Shown in pieces: positions 34,818 through 45,021 of a stretch of 64,000 bases of DNA (its first letter is position 1; every line of letters starts with the position of its first letter). The position numbers were made by a program, and so were the translations under genes. Under the pieces are notes generated by a model. That model saw only the letters and a list, made by a program, of their open reading frames with translations, made no database searches and had not been told where the DNA came from. Source of the DNA: RPRB01 sp035501615 (GTDB lineage: Bacteria > Myxococcota > Myxococcia > Myxococcales > Myxococcaceae); the NCBI GenBank assembly GCA_035501615.1, contig DATJVY010000050.1:10251-74250 (forward strand). Reading direction: 5' to 3'.

Positions 34818-35609
34818 TCAGCGTCCCGCCGGCTCTGGCGTCTGCTCGGAGGGAGCGATGGTGACGATCGCCTTGACGATCCACTTGTCCGGTCCGGTGC
34901 CGTACCCCACGCCGATGTTGATCCCGAACCAGTCCCAGGTGGAGTCGACCACGGCGAAGATCCGATGAACCTGCTGATCCCAGGGCAGGAAGCTCCCGAA
35001 CGGACCGAAGGCGGAGTAGGTCTCGAAGCCCACTGCCCAGCTCTTCTCAACGTCGAAGCTCGCCTTGGTCGCGGGCTCGAAGTTTGGCTTCCCGGCGTCG
35101 GGCCCGGCGAAGGTGAAGCTCACGATCGGATTGACGGCGACGTACCAGCGCCCCCAGCGCGCATCGATGATGGGCCGCAACTCGCCGCCCCACCCGTCCG
35201 GCTCGTAGCGCTTCGACACCCGGGCCAGCTCCAAGTTCAGGGCGAAGCGAAAAGCTCCCACGTTCTCCGGCCAGCGGAACTTCGTACGGAGCTTGACTCC
35301 GCCCGAGTCCCAGCCGCCGTCCGGGCGGAGCACCGTCTGGAGATAGAACCCGATCTCCCACCAGTGGGTGAGCCCGAGGTGGGGCTCGAAGGTGAGGTGG
35401 GTGAGCCCCTGGGTGGGCACTTCACCCTCGGGCCCGCTCTCGGTCGTGCCCTCGATGAAGTGGTTGAGATGGATCTCCAGGCCCGGCTCGAGCGGGCCGG
35501 CGGTGACGGCGTCGTAGACCTGGATCTCGAAGGCGTCCTGGGCCGCCGCGGGTGCGGCGGCGACGGTGAAGGCTGCGAGCAGGGTGCGGAGGCCGCGGGC
35601 GCCGGTCAC
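34818..35609 (-). CDS. Outer-membrane beta-barrel-like protein
   Basis: 263 residues with a signal peptide ending APAAAQ. The mature part alternates hydrophobic and polar residues and is rich in Gly, aromatic and Trp pairs (HLGLTHWWEIGFYLQTVL, GAFRFALNLELARV, WDWFGINIGVGYG), the pattern of an outer-membrane barrel similar to transporter-like or MetA-pathway proteins. The final residues lack a clear C-terminal Phe. Function and substrate are not known. Confidence 0.75.
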   Translation of the reverse strand: MTGARGLRTLLAAFTVAAAPAAAQDAFEIQVYDAVTAGPLEPGLEIHLNHFIEGTTESGPEGEVPTQGLTHLTFEPHLGLTHWWEIGFYLQTVLRPDGGWDSGGVKLRTKFRWPENVGAFRFALNLELARVSKRYEPDGWGGELRPIIDARWGRWYVAVNPIVSFTFAGPDAGKPNFEPATKASFDVEKSWAVGFETYSAFGPFGSFLPWDQQVHRIFAVVDSTWDWFGINIGVGYGTGPDKWIVKAIVTIAPSEQTPEPAGR

Positions 35610-35673
35610 GGAAGGGGCGAGACTACCTCGCCCCCCGGGCCTGGGGGCGGCCGCACCGCGCAGCCGGGAGAGC

Positions 35674-37353
35674 TCAGCCTCCGCTGCTCAGCCCGGCGAG
35701 GACTCGGTGCACGAGTTGGATGGAGATGCTGCCCTCGCCCACCGCCGAGGCGACTCGCTTCACGTTCCCGGAGCGCACGTCCCCGACCGCGAAGATGCCT
35801 GGCCGCGAGGTCTCCAGGAGCAGCGGGTGCCGGGACAGCGACCACCCCGCCCCGGACAGCTCCTCTGCGGTGAGGTCCTGGCCGGTCTTCACGAACCCCT
35901 TGTCGTCCAGGACGACGCAGCCCCCGAGCCAGCCGGTGCAGGGGTCGGCTCCCATCATGCAGAACACGTGGCGCACCGGGCGCTCCTCGGCCTCGCCCGA
36001 CACGTTGTTCCGCCAGCGCACACCCTCCAGCTCGCCGTTGCCCAGGAGGCCGACGATCTCGGTCCGGGTCCGGAGGGTGATCGCCGGGGTCTCCTCGATC
36101 CGGCGGATGAGGTAGCGGGACATCGTCTCCGCCAGGCCGTCGGAGCGCACCAGCATGTGCACGTGGCTCGCGATCCCCGACAGGTACACCGCGGCCTGAC
36201 CGGCCGAGTTGCCGCCCCCGATGACGATCGCCTCCTGCCCCTCGCAGAGCTTGGACTCGACGAAGGTCGCCCCGTAGTAGACGCCGGCGTTCTCGAACCG
36301 GGCGAGGTTCTCGACCCCGAGCTTCCGGTAGCGCGCTCCGCTGGCGATCACCACCGCCTTCGCGCGGATCCGCTCCCCGCTCTCCAGCTCGACCGCGTAG
36401 GGACGGCCTCCACAGTCGAGTCGCACCGCGCTGCGGGTGATGGCCACGTTCGCCCCGAACTTCTGGGCCTGCGTGAACGCGCGCCCGGCCAGCGCCTGCC
36501 CGGAGATGCCGGTGGGGAAGCCGAGGTAGTTCTCGATCTTCGAGCTCGACCCCGCCTGCCCGCCGGGCGCGTTGGTCTCCAGCACCAGCACGTCCAGGCC
36601 CTCGCTCGCCGCATACACCGCGGCCGAGAGCCCGGCCGGTCCAGCGCCCACCACCACGACGTCGCGGACCGCATCGGTGGTGATCCCGGCGTTGAAGCCC
36701 AGGCAATCGGCGACCTCGGTATTGGTCGGCGCGCGGAGGACCTTCGTGCCCCGGCAGATGAGCACCGGGATGTCGTCGGGAAGGATGTGGAAGCGCTCCA
36801 CCAGGGCCCGCGCGCCCTCGTCCTGCTCCACGTCCAGGTAGAGGTAGGGGTGGCCGTTCCGGGTGAGGAACTCCTTGATGCGGAGAGTGTTGGCGCAGTG
36901 GCGCGAGCCCACGACCACGGCATCGCCCAGGTGGTTGGAGATGAGGCTCACCCTGCGGAGGATGAAGGCCCGCATCAGCAGCTCGCTCAGCTCGGCGTCG
37001 GACACCACCAGATCCCGGAGCCCGGAGGGCGGGATGTCCACCACCTCGCCCTCGCCGCGGAACCGTCCGGTGGCCAGCGCCCGGCGGCCGGAGAGCATGG
37101 CGGTCTCGCCGCTGAAGTTCCCGGCCTGGTGGCGGACGATGAGGGCCTCGCCGTCCCCCTCGGGCCGGAGGACGTCCAGCTCCCCGCGGAGGACGACGTA
37201 GAGGTGAATCCCCTCGTCACCCTGCTGGAAGAGGACCTCGCCGTCGTGCACCGGGCGGCGCGTGCCGTAGCGCGCCATGCGCGCGAGCTGCGCCTCGGTG
37301 AGGCGGGGGAACATCTGCTCGCGTCGCTCGACGTTGAAGGGCGTCTCGGCCAT
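35674..37353 (-). CDS. cNMP-binding/glutaredoxin-like/FAD thioredoxin-reductase-like fusion without CxxC
   Basis: 559 residues. Residues about 10-130 form a cyclic-nucleotide-binding domain with the phosphate-cassette part GNFSGETAMLSGRRALATGRF. Residues 144-225 are a thioredoxin/glutaredoxin-like fold that has only Cys153. Residues 231-559 are TrxR-like: FAD site VVVGAGPAGLSAAVYAAS, then NADPH site IVIGGGNSAGQAAVYLSG. Where thioredoxin reductase has the CATC redox pair, this has GATFVESKLC, so the second half-site cannot do the classical dithiol reaction. Such fusions are known; the likely role is a nucleotide-controlled NADPH/FAD redox device, electron acceptor unknown. Confidence 0.85.
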   Translation of the reverse strand: MAETPFNVERREQMFPRLTEAQLARMARYGTRRPVHDGEVLFQQGDEGIHLYVVLRGELDVLRPEGDGEALIVRHQAGNFSGETAMLSGRRALATGRFRGEGEVVDIPPSGLRDLVVSDAELSELLMRAFILRRVSLISNHLGDAVVVGSRHCANTLRIKEFLTRNGHPYLYLDVEQDEGARALVERFHILPDDIPVLICRGTKVLRAPTNTEVADCLGFNAGITTDAVRDVVVVGAGPAGLSAAVYAASEGLDVLVLETNAPGGQAGSSSKIENYLGFPTGISGQALAGRAFTQAQKFGANVAITRSAVRLDCGGRPYAVELESGERIRAKAVVIASGARYRKLGVENLARFENAGVYYGATFVESKLCEGQEAIVIGGGNSAGQAAVYLSGIASHVHMLVRSDGLAETMSRYLIRRIEETPAITLRTRTEIVGLLGNGELEGVRWRNNVSGEAEERPVRHVFCMMGADPCTGWLGGCVVLDDKGFVKTGQDLTAEELSGAGWSLSRHPLLLETSRPGIFAVGDVRSGNVKRVASAVGEGSISIQLVHRVLAGLSSGG

Positions 37354-37424
37354 GGCCGGGCGAGACTAGCGGGTGGCCCGAGGGCCGCAACCAGGCCAGA
37401 CCCGGCCCGTCCGTTGCCGGGCAG

Positions 37425-40400
37425 CTAGGTGACGGCGATGGCGACCGGCGCCGGCGAGCCGTCGGGAAGGCGCCGCCGCTGGCGCGAGAAGCGGTCCATG
37501 AATAGGTAGATGACCGGCGTGGTGTAGAGGGTGAGCAGCTGGCTCAGCAGGAGCCCGCCCACCACGCTGATGCCCAGCGGCCGGCGCAGCTCGGACCCCA
37601 GGCCCGACCCCAGCGCCAGGGGCAGCGCACCGAACATCGCCGCCAGGGTGGTCATGAGGATCGGCCGGAAGCGGAGCTCGGAGGCCTTGAGGATGGCCTC
37701 GCGAGTGGACAGCCCCTCGCCACGCTCGGCCTCCACCGCGAAGTCCACCATCATGATGGCGTTCTTCTTCACGATCCCGATGAGGAGGATGATTCCGATG
37801 ATCGCCACGATGCTCAGGTCCGTTCCAGTGAGCATCAGCGCCAGCAAGGCGCCCACCCCGGCGGTGGGGAGGGTGGAGAGGATGGTGATGGGGTGGACGT
37901 AGCTCTCGTAGAGCACGCCCAGCACGATGTAGACCGCCAGCAGCGCGAGGATGATCAGCACTGGCTGGCTGGCCAGTGACTGCTGGAAGGCCTGGGCGGT
38001 GCCGGTGAAGCCACCCACGACGCTCGCCGGGAGGCGGATCTCCGCCTCGGCCCGTTGCACCGCCTTCACCGCATCCCCCAGCGACTTGCCCGGGGCCAGG
38101 TTGAAGGAGAGGGTCACCGAGGGGAACTGCCCCTGGTGGTTGATGGAGGTGGGGAGGTTCCCGCGGGTCACCGTGGTCAGCGCCGACAGCGGAACCACCC
38201 CGCCCGAGCTGGAGCGGACGTAGAGGTCCTTCAGCGCGCTGTCGTCCTCGAGGTACGGCGGGCCGACCTCCATCACCACCCAGTAGGTGTTCGCCTGCCC
38301 GTAGCTCACCGAGATCTGCCGCTGGCCGTAGGCGTCGTAGAGCGCGTTGTCGATGTCGCGGACACTGACGCCCATCCGCGACGCGGTGTCCCGGTCGATG
38401 GCGACCCGGAGCTCCAGCCCCGCCGATTGCTGATCGGTCGCCACGTCGGTCAGCTCCGGCAGTTTCTTGAGGGCCTCGAAGACCCGCGGGGCCCAGGTGT
38501 TGAGCTCGTTCAGGTCCGGGTCCTGGAGCGTGTACTGGTACTGGGTCCGGGCCAGCCGACCTCCCACCCGGACGTCCTGCGCCCCCTGGAGGAAGAGAGT
38601 GACGCCCACCAGCTTCGCCAGCTTGGGGCGAAGCCGGGCGATGATCTGATCCACGGTGACCTTGCGCGGAGGACGGGGCTTGAGGGTGACGAAGGCCGAA
38701 CCGGTGTTCGCCCCACCACCACCGGGTCCTCCGCCGATGAAGGACACCACGCTGGCGACGTCCGGGTCCTGGCCGACGATGTTGTTCACCTCGATCTGGC
38801 GCTCCTTCATCGTCTGGTAGCTCACGTCCTGGGGGGCCTCGCTGAAGCCGATCAGCAGGCCGTTGTCCTGTTGCGGGAACAGGCCCTTCGGTGTCCGGAC
38901 GAAGAGCACGACGGTGAGCGCGACCGCTCCGAGCACGACTCCGAGCATCAGCCACTCGTGTGCGAGCACCGCCCTCAGCGAGCGGTCGTACCCGGAGAAG
39001 ACTGCCCGGAAGGCGCGCTCGCTCCAGCGATAGAGACGCCCGCGCTCCTCCTCGGCCGGCGGCTGGAGGAAGCGCGAGGCCATCATCGGGGTCACGGTGA
39101 GCGAGACCAGGCCGGAGACGGTGATGGAGACGGCGAGGGTGACCGCGAACTCGCGGAACAGCCGGCCGACCACCCCTCCCATCAGGAGGATGGGGATGAA
39201 CACCGCCAGCAGCGACACGGTCATCGAGACGATGGTGAAACCAATCTCCCGGGCGCCACGGAGCGCGGCCTCGAACGGCCTCATCCCCTTCTCGACGTAC
39301 CGGGCGATGTTCTCGGTGACCACGATGGCGTCGTCCACCACGAACCCGGTGGAGATGGTCAGTGCCATCAGCGAGAGATTGTTCAGGCTGTAGCCGAGCA
39401 GCCACATCACCGCGAAGGTCCCGAGGATCGACAGCGGCATGGCAATGGTCGGAATGGCGGTGGCGCGGGCCGAGCGGAGGAAGAGGAACACCACCACCAC
39501 CACCAGGACCACGCTCAGCATCAGCGACCGCTCCACGTCGTGCACCGAGGCGCGGATGGTCTGCGTCCGGTCCGAGGCGATCTGGATGTCGATGGCCGGG
39601 GACACCGAGGAGGCCAGCGACGGGAGCAGTGCCTTGATGCGCTCCACCGTCTCGATGATGTTCGCTCCCGGCTGGCGGCGGACGATGATCAGCACCGAGC
39701 GAACGCCGTTGGTCCACCCCGCCACGCGCGTGTTGTTGACGCTGTCCTCCACCCGGGCCACGTCCTGGAGCCGCACCACCCCGTTCGGGGTCTGGGCCAG
39801 CAGCAGATCGCGGTATTGATCGGCCCGGAAGAGTTGGTCGTTGGTGGCCAGGGTGTTGGACTGGAACTCGCCGCCCAGGCTCCCGGTGGGACGGTTCACC
39901 GAGGCCCCCGCGAGGACCATCCGCACGTCCTCCAGGGTGAGGTTGACCCCCGCGGCCGCCTCCGGATCCACCCGCACCCGCACCGCGGGCTGCTGCCCTC
40001 CACCCACGTACACCTGCCCCACGCCCTCCACCTGGGAGATCTTCTGGGCCAGCACGGTATCCGCCGCATCGAAGACCTGCGGCAGGGGCAGGGTCTTTGA
40101 GGTCAGCGCCAGGATCATGATCGGCGTGTCGGTGGGATTGACCTTCCGGTAGCCGGGGCGGAAGGGCAGGTTGGTGGGAAGGTCGGCGCTGGCGGCGTTG
40201 ATCGCGGCCTGCACGTCCCGCCCGGCCGTGTCCTGGTCCCGGTCGAGATCGAACTGGAGGGTGATCGACGTCGACCCGAGCGAGCTGGTCGAGGTCATGT
40301 CGGTCAGTCCGGCGATGCGTCCCAGCCGCCGCTCCAGCGGGGTGGCCACCGCCGAGGACATCGTCTCCGGGCTCGCCCCGGGAAGGTTGGCGTAGACCGA

Positions 40401-40565
40401 GATGGTGGGCAGGTCGACGCGGGGCAGGGGGGCCACCGGAAGCTGCGTGTAGGCGGCCACCCCGGCGATGATGATCGCCGCGGCGAGGAGGGACGTGCCG
40501 ACCGGGCGCCGGATGAACGGCTCGGAGATCCCGGCTCCGCGGGTTCCGGTGCCGCCGATGCTCAT
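37425..40565 (-). CDS. RND efflux pump inner-membrane subunit (MdtC-like)
   Basis: 1046 residues, typical RND architecture: TM1 after the SEPFIRRPVGTSLL start, two large periplasmic loops and 11 more helices, with GFVVDDAIVVTENI in TM4 (the proton-relay Asp pair) and IGIVKKNAIMMVDF in TM10. It shares a strong likeness with the upstream subunit at 40562-43675. It begins at ATG 40565 overlapping that gene's stop by ATGA. Last gene of the TolC-adaptor-pump-pump operon, an arrangement like MdtABC, where the two pumps form a heterotrimer. Confidence 0.92.
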   Translation of the reverse strand: MSIGGTGTRGAGISEPFIRRPVGTSLLAAAIIIAGVAAYTQLPVAPLPRVDLPTISVYANLPGASPETMSSAVATPLERRLGRIAGLTDMTSTSSLGSTSITLQFDLDRDQDTAGRDVQAAINAASADLPTNLPFRPGYRKVNPTDTPIMILALTSKTLPLPQVFDAADTVLAQKISQVEGVGQVYVGGGQQPAVRVRVDPEAAAGVNLTLEDVRMVLAGASVNRPTGSLGGEFQSNTLATNDQLFRADQYRDLLLAQTPNGVVRLQDVARVEDSVNNTRVAGWTNGVRSVLIIVRRQPGANIIETVERIKALLPSLASSVSPAIDIQIASDRTQTIRASVHDVERSLMLSVVLVVVVVFLFLRSARATAIPTIAMPLSILGTFAVMWLLGYSLNNLSLMALTISTGFVVDDAIVVTENIARYVEKGMRPFEAALRGAREIGFTIVSMTVSLLAVFIPILLMGGVVGRLFREFAVTLAVSITVSGLVSLTVTPMMASRFLQPPAEEERGRLYRWSERAFRAVFSGYDRSLRAVLAHEWLMLGVVLGAVALTVVLFVRTPKGLFPQQDNGLLIGFSEAPQDVSYQTMKERQIEVNNIVGQDPDVASVVSFIGGGPGGGGANTGSAFVTLKPRPPRKVTVDQIIARLRPKLAKLVGVTLFLQGAQDVRVGGRLARTQYQYTLQDPDLNELNTWAPRVFEALKKLPELTDVATDQQSAGLELRVAIDRDTASRMGVSVRDIDNALYDAYGQRQISVSYGQANTYWVVMEVGPPYLEDDSALKDLYVRSSSGGVVPLSALTTVTRGNLPTSINHQGQFPSVTLSFNLAPGKSLGDAVKAVQRAEAEIRLPASVVGGFTGTAQAFQQSLASQPVLIILALLAVYIVLGVLYESYVHPITILSTLPTAGVGALLALMLTGTDLSIVAIIGIILLIGIVKKNAIMMVDFAVEAERGEGLSTREAILKASELRFRPILMTTLAAMFGALPLALGSGLGSELRRPLGISVVGGLLLSQLLTLYTTPVIYLFMDRFSRQRRRLPDGSPAPVAIAVT

Positions 40566-43500
40566 CCCGGGGCTCCCTCGGGTGTGGCGCCGGCCGGGCG
40601 GCGCCGTGCCGCGACCCAGCGACCGAGTCGCTCCATGTACAGGTAGATGACCGGGGTGGTGTAGAGGGTCAGCACCTGGCTGATCAGCAGCCCCCCCACG
40701 ATGCTCACCCCGAGCGGCTTGCGGAGCTCGCTCCCGGTGCCGTTCTCCAGCGCCAGCGGCAGCCCGCCCAGCAGGGCCGCGAAGGTGGTCATCATGATGG
40801 GCCGGAAGCGGAGCAGGCAGGCCTTCTTGATCGACTCCATCGGGGAGAGCTTCTCCTCCCGTTCGGCCTCGAGCGCGAAGTCGATCATCATGATCGCGTT
40901 CTTCTTCACGATGCCGATGAGGAGGATGATCCCGATCAGAGCGACGATGTCGAACTCCATCCCGCACAGCATCAGTGCCAGGAGCGCGCCCACTCCGGCC
41001 GAGGGCAGGGTGGAGAGGATGGTGACCGGGTGGATGTAGCTCTCGTAGAGGACGCCGAGGACGATGTAGACGGTGATCAGCGCGGCCAGGACGAGGATCG
41101 GCTCGTTGGCCAGGCTGTCCCGGAACTCCTGCGCCGTGCCCTGGAAGCCGGCGTGGAGGCCGCGGGGAGCGTTCAGCTCGTCGGTGGCGCTCCGGATGGC
41201 CTTCACCGCCGCCCCGAGCGAGTACCCGGACGCGGTGTCGAAGGAGAGGGTCACCGAGGGGAACTGGCCCTGGTGGTTGACCGTGAGCGGCGCGATGGTT
41301 TCCACCCGCTGCACCACCGCCGACAGCGGAGCCGGGCTACCCGTCGCGTTCCGGACGTAGATCCGATCCAGCGCCCGTGGCCCCGTCGCCAGGTCCGGAT
41401 TCACCTCGAGGATGACCCGGTAGAGGTTGAGCTGGGTGAAGATGGTGGAGACCTGCCGCTGGCCGAAGGCGTCGTAGAGCGTGTCGTCGATGGCCTGGGT
41501 CGAGATCCCGAGGCGTGAGGCGGTATCGCGGTCGATGCTGAGCAGCGTCACCGGCCCGTTCCCCAGCTGGTCGGTGGCGACGTTTTTCAGCTCGGGCAGG
41601 GTGCGCAGCTTGGCCAGGAGCTTCGGTGCCCAGTCGGCCAGCTCACCCGGGTCGGCGTCCTCCAGGGTGTACTGGTAGGGCGTCCGGCTCTGGCGGGTCT
41701 CGATCTGGAGGTCCTGCACCGCCTGGAGATAGGTGGAGATGCCGGTCACCTGGGAGAGCTTGGGCAGGAGCCGGGCGATGATCTGGGTGGCGTTCTCCTT
41801 CCGGTCCTCGCGGGGCTTGAGCGAGATGGAGAGCCGCCCGCTGTTGGTGGTGGGGTTCGTGCCGTCGGCGCCGATGAAGGACGCCACCGAGGCGACGTCG
41901 GGGTCGTCGCGCACGACCTGGACCACCTGTTGCTGCAGCTGGCTCATGCGGTCGAAGCTCACGTCCGGCCCGGCCTCGGTGATGCCGATGAGGAGGCCGG
42001 TGTCCTGCACCGGGAAGAACCCCTTGGGCACGATGAAGGCCAGCACCACGGTGAGCAGGAACGTCCCGATGGTGATCGCCAGGGTCAGCGGCTGGTGGCG
42101 CAGCACCCAGTCCACGCCCCGGCCATAGGCGGCGATGATCCGCTCGAAGGTGCGCTCGCTCCAGGCGTAGAAGCGGCCGCGCTGCTCCGCCGGCGGCTCC
42201 GGCTTGAGGATCCAGGCGCACATCATCGGGGTGAGGGTCAGCGAGAGCAGCGCCGAGACCCCGATGGCCAGGGACAGCGTCACCGCGAACTCGCGGAACA
42301 GCCGCCCGATGAGGCCGGTCATGAAGAGCAGCGGCACCAGCACCGCAACCAGCGACACGGTGAGCGAGACGATGGTGAAGCCGATCTGCCCCGCGCCCTT
42401 CAGCGCAGCGTGGAAGGGCGACTCACCCTCCTCGATGTACCGGCTGATGTTCTCGATCATCACGATGGCGTCGTCGACCACGAAGCCCGTGGAGATGGTG
42501 AGCGCCATCAGCGAGAGGTTGTTGAGGCTGTACCCCAGCAGGTACATCAGCCCGAAGGTGCCGATCAGGCTCAGGGGCACGGTGATGCCCGGGATGATGG
42601 TGGCCCGCAGGTTCCGGAGGAACACGTACATGACCGCCACCACCAGGACGATGGTGAGGACCAGGGTGAACTCCACGTCCGCCACGCTGGCCCGCACCGT
42701 CTCGGTGCGGTCGCTGAGGATCGAGACCCGGATCCCCTGGGGGAGGCTCGCCTCGAGCTGGGGGAGGAGTGCCTTCACCCGGTCCGCGGTCTGGATGACG
42801 TTCGCGCCCGGCTGGCGCTGGACGTTGAGGATGATCGCCCGCTGGTCGTTGGCCCACCCGGCGAGCTGGGCGTTCTCCACCGAGTCCAGCGAGCGGGCCA
42901 CGTCCTGGAGCCGGACCGGCGAGCCGTTCTTGAACACCAGGATCACCGGCGCGAAGGCCTTGGCGTCCATCAGCTGGTCGTCGGTCTGGAGGGTGTACTC
43001 CTGGCGCGGGGTGTCCAGCGTGCCCTTCGGGGCGTTGATGTTCGCCGTCACCAGGGCCGACCGAACGTCCTCGAGCGTGAGCCCGGTTCCGGCCAGCGCT
43101 TCGGGGTCGACCTGGATCCGCACCGCCGGCCGCTGGGCGCCCCCGAGCGTCACCAGGCCCACCCCGGACACCTGGCTGATCTTCTGCGCGAGGATGCTGT
43201 CCGCGTAGTCGTTCACCTGGGGCAGGGGCAGCGTGTCCGAGGTGATGGACAGGGTGAGGATGGGCACGTCCGCCGGGTTGCTCTTGCTGTAGGTGGGCGG
43301 GGCGGGGAGGTTGGCGGGGAGCACGCTCGACGCCGCGTTGATCGCCGCCTGCACGTCCTGCTGGGCCGAGTCGATGTTCCGATCGAGCGTGAACTGGAGC
43401 GTGATCTGCGAGCTGGTCGCGCTGCTGACGCTCGTCATCAGGGCCAGCGAGGGGATCTGCCCGAACTGCCGCTCCAGCGGCGCGGTCACGCTGGAGGCCA

Positions 43501-43675
43501 TCGTCTGCGCCGACGCCCCGGGGAAGGTCGTCGACACCACGATCGTGGGGTAGTCCACCTGGGGCAATGCGGAGATGGGCAGCTGCCGGAAGGCCACCAG
43601 CCCCGCCAGGGTGAGGCCCACGGTGAGGAGCGTGGTCCCCACCGGGCGACGAATGAACGGCTCGCTGATGCTCAC
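40562..43675 (-). CDS. RND efflux pump inner-membrane subunit (MdtB-like)
   Basis: 1037 residues, starting at GTG 43675 inside the adaptor stop (GTGA overlap). The N-terminus SISEPFIRRPVGTTLL is almost that of the second pump. The TM4 Asp pair is in GFVVDDAIVMIENIS, and TM10 has IGIVKKNAIMMIDF. Large porter loops and the YLYMERL C-terminus are intact. Exporting substrates (drugs, bile salts, lipids) is inferred from the family. In the E. coli homologues one pump binds substrate and the other couples protons. Confidence 0.92.
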   Translation of the reverse strand: MSISEPFIRRPVGTTLLTVGLTLAGLVAFRQLPISALPQVDYPTIVVSTTFPGASAQTMASSVTAPLERQFGQIPSLALMTSVSSATSSQITLQFTLDRNIDSAQQDVQAAINAASSVLPANLPAPPTYSKSNPADVPILTLSITSDTLPLPQVNDYADSILAQKISQVSGVGLVTLGGAQRPAVRIQVDPEALAGTGLTLEDVRSALVTANINAPKGTLDTPRQEYTLQTDDQLMDAKAFAPVILVFKNGSPVRLQDVARSLDSVENAQLAGWANDQRAIILNVQRQPGANVIQTADRVKALLPQLEASLPQGIRVSILSDRTETVRASVADVEFTLVLTIVLVVAVMYVFLRNLRATIIPGITVPLSLIGTFGLMYLLGYSLNNLSLMALTISTGFVVDDAIVMIENISRYIEEGESPFHAALKGAGQIGFTIVSLTVSLVAVLVPLLFMTGLIGRLFREFAVTLSLAIGVSALLSLTLTPMMCAWILKPEPPAEQRGRFYAWSERTFERIIAAYGRGVDWVLRHQPLTLAITIGTFLLTVVLAFIVPKGFFPVQDTGLLIGITEAGPDVSFDRMSQLQQQVVQVVRDDPDVASVASFIGADGTNPTTNSGRLSISLKPREDRKENATQIIARLLPKLSQVTGISTYLQAVQDLQIETRQSRTPYQYTLEDADPGELADWAPKLLAKLRTLPELKNVATDQLGNGPVTLLSIDRDTASRLGISTQAIDDTLYDAFGQRQVSTIFTQLNLYRVILEVNPDLATGPRALDRIYVRNATGSPAPLSAVVQRVETIAPLTVNHQGQFPSVTLSFDTASGYSLGAAVKAIRSATDELNAPRGLHAGFQGTAQEFRDSLANEPILVLAALITVYIVLGVLYESYIHPVTILSTLPSAGVGALLALMLCGMEFDIVALIGIILLIGIVKKNAIMMIDFALEAEREEKLSPMESIKKACLLRFRPIMMTTFAALLGGLPLALENGTGSELRKPLGVSIVGGLLISQVLTLYTTPVIYLYMERLGRWVAARRRPAGATPEGAPG

Positions 43676-45021
43676 TGCGCGCTCGCTTCGCGCGCTCCAC
43701 CCTGCTGGGCCGGTCGGCCCTGAGGCTTCTGGCGCGGTGTGACGCGCGGCGCGGGGGCCGGTGGCGGGCTCTGTCCTGCCTCCTGCTGCCGGGCCTCGGC
43801 CCGCGGTGTCTGCTGTCCCTGGGCCGGGGGCGAGCCGGGCATGGCGACGGGTCGCGGGTCGACCTTCGCTCCCGCCCGGAGCTGGTTCTGGCCGTCCACC
43901 ACCAACCGGTCACCGGGCTGGACGCCCTGGCTGACGATCGTCAGGGGGCCCTGGATGGTGTCGACCTGCACGTTGCGCACCGCCACGGTGTTGTCGGCGT
44001 TCACCACGTAGACGAAGGTTCCGTTGGGGCCCCGCTGGATGGCCGGGGTCGCGGCCACCACGACGCCCTCGCGGATCTGGAGCTGCATCCGGGCCTTCAC
44101 GAAGAGGCTGGGCCAGAGCTTGAGGTCGGGGTTGGGGAACTCGGCCTTCAGCCGGATGGTGGCCGTCCCCGCGTTCACCTGGTTGTCGATGACGGTGAGC
44201 TTGCCGGTCCCGAGCTTGGTGATCCCGCCGCGGTCCCAGGCCTCGACGGTGAGCGGCCCCTTGGCGAACGCCTCCGACACCCGGGGTAGGTCGTCCTGGG
44301 GCAGGACGAAGAGGACGGCGATGGGGTCCATCTGGGTGAGGACCACGATCCCGCTGGCGTCGGTGGGGGTGACCAGGTTGCCCAGGTCCACCTGGCGCAC
44401 GCCGGCGATCCCGTCGATGGGCGAGGTCACGCTCGAGAACTGGAGGTTCAGCTTCGCGTTGTTCACCGCCGCCTGGTCGAGGTCGACGGTGGCCTTCGCG
44501 GCAAGCACCGTTGCCACCTGCTGGTCGTACTGCTGCTGCGGGATGAGCTTCTGGGCGACCAGGTCCTTGTAGCGGGCCTGGTCCCGCTCGTTGTTCCGCA
44601 GGGTGGCCACGTCCCGCTCGAGAGTGGCCTGCGCCTGCTGGAGCGCGATCTTGAAGGGACGCGGATCGACCTGCACCAGGAGGTCCCCCGTCTTCACCCG
44701 GCTACCTTCCTGAAACTCGATGGCGACGATCTGGCCGCTCACCCGCGCCCGGATGGTCACCGTCGCGAGGGAGGTCACGTTCCCCAGCCCCTCGACCCAG
44801 ATCGGGACGTCGCGGCGATCGGCGATCGACACCCCCACCGGGACTACCCGGGCCTGGGCGGAGAGCCCTGTCTGGTGGCTGGAGGCGCTCTTTCCCCGGC
44901 GCACCAGGATGATTCCCACCAGGGCGAGCACGACGAGGGCGATGATCCACGTCCGCCGCCGGCGCAGCAGCGGGGACCTGTCCGGAGAAGGCTGCTCGGT
45001 GGGATGCTCGGCCACGCTCAC
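43672..45021 (-). CDS. RND efflux periplasmic adaptor (MdtA-like)
   Basis: 449 residues from GTG at 45021, overlapping the TolC stop by GTGA. One N-terminal helix (WIIALVVLALVGIILV) anchors it. The lipoyl half-motifs (VTIRARVSGQIVAIEFQEGSRVKTGDLLVQVD), the helical hairpin (QAQATLERDVATLRNNE) and the beta-barrel (VTSPIDGIAGVRQVD) follow. Its last 65 residues are a Pro/Gln/Ala-rich tail beyond the usual family end, probably disordered. It links the pump trimer to the outer-membrane channel. Confidence 0.92.
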   Translation of the reverse strand: MSVAEHPTEQPSPDRSPLLRRRRTWIIALVVLALVGIILVRRGKSASSHQTGLSAQARVVPVGVSIADRRDVPIWVEGLGNVTSLATVTIRARVSGQIVAIEFQEGSRVKTGDLLVQVDPRPFKIALQQAQATLERDVATLRNNERDQARYKDLVAQKLIPQQQYDQQVATVLAAKATVDLDQAAVNNAKLNLQFSSVTSPIDGIAGVRQVDLGNLVTPTDASGIVVLTQMDPIAVLFVLPQDDLPRVSEAFAKGPLTVEAWDRGGITKLGTGKLTVIDNQVNAGTATIRLKAEFPNPDLKLWPSLFVKARMQLQIREGVVVAATPAIQRGPNGTFVYVVNADNTVAVRNVQVDTIQGPLTIVSQGVQPGDRLVVDGQNQLRAGAKVDPRPVAMPGSPPAQGQQTPRAEARQQEAGQSPPPAPAPRVTPRQKPQGRPAQQGGAREASAQ

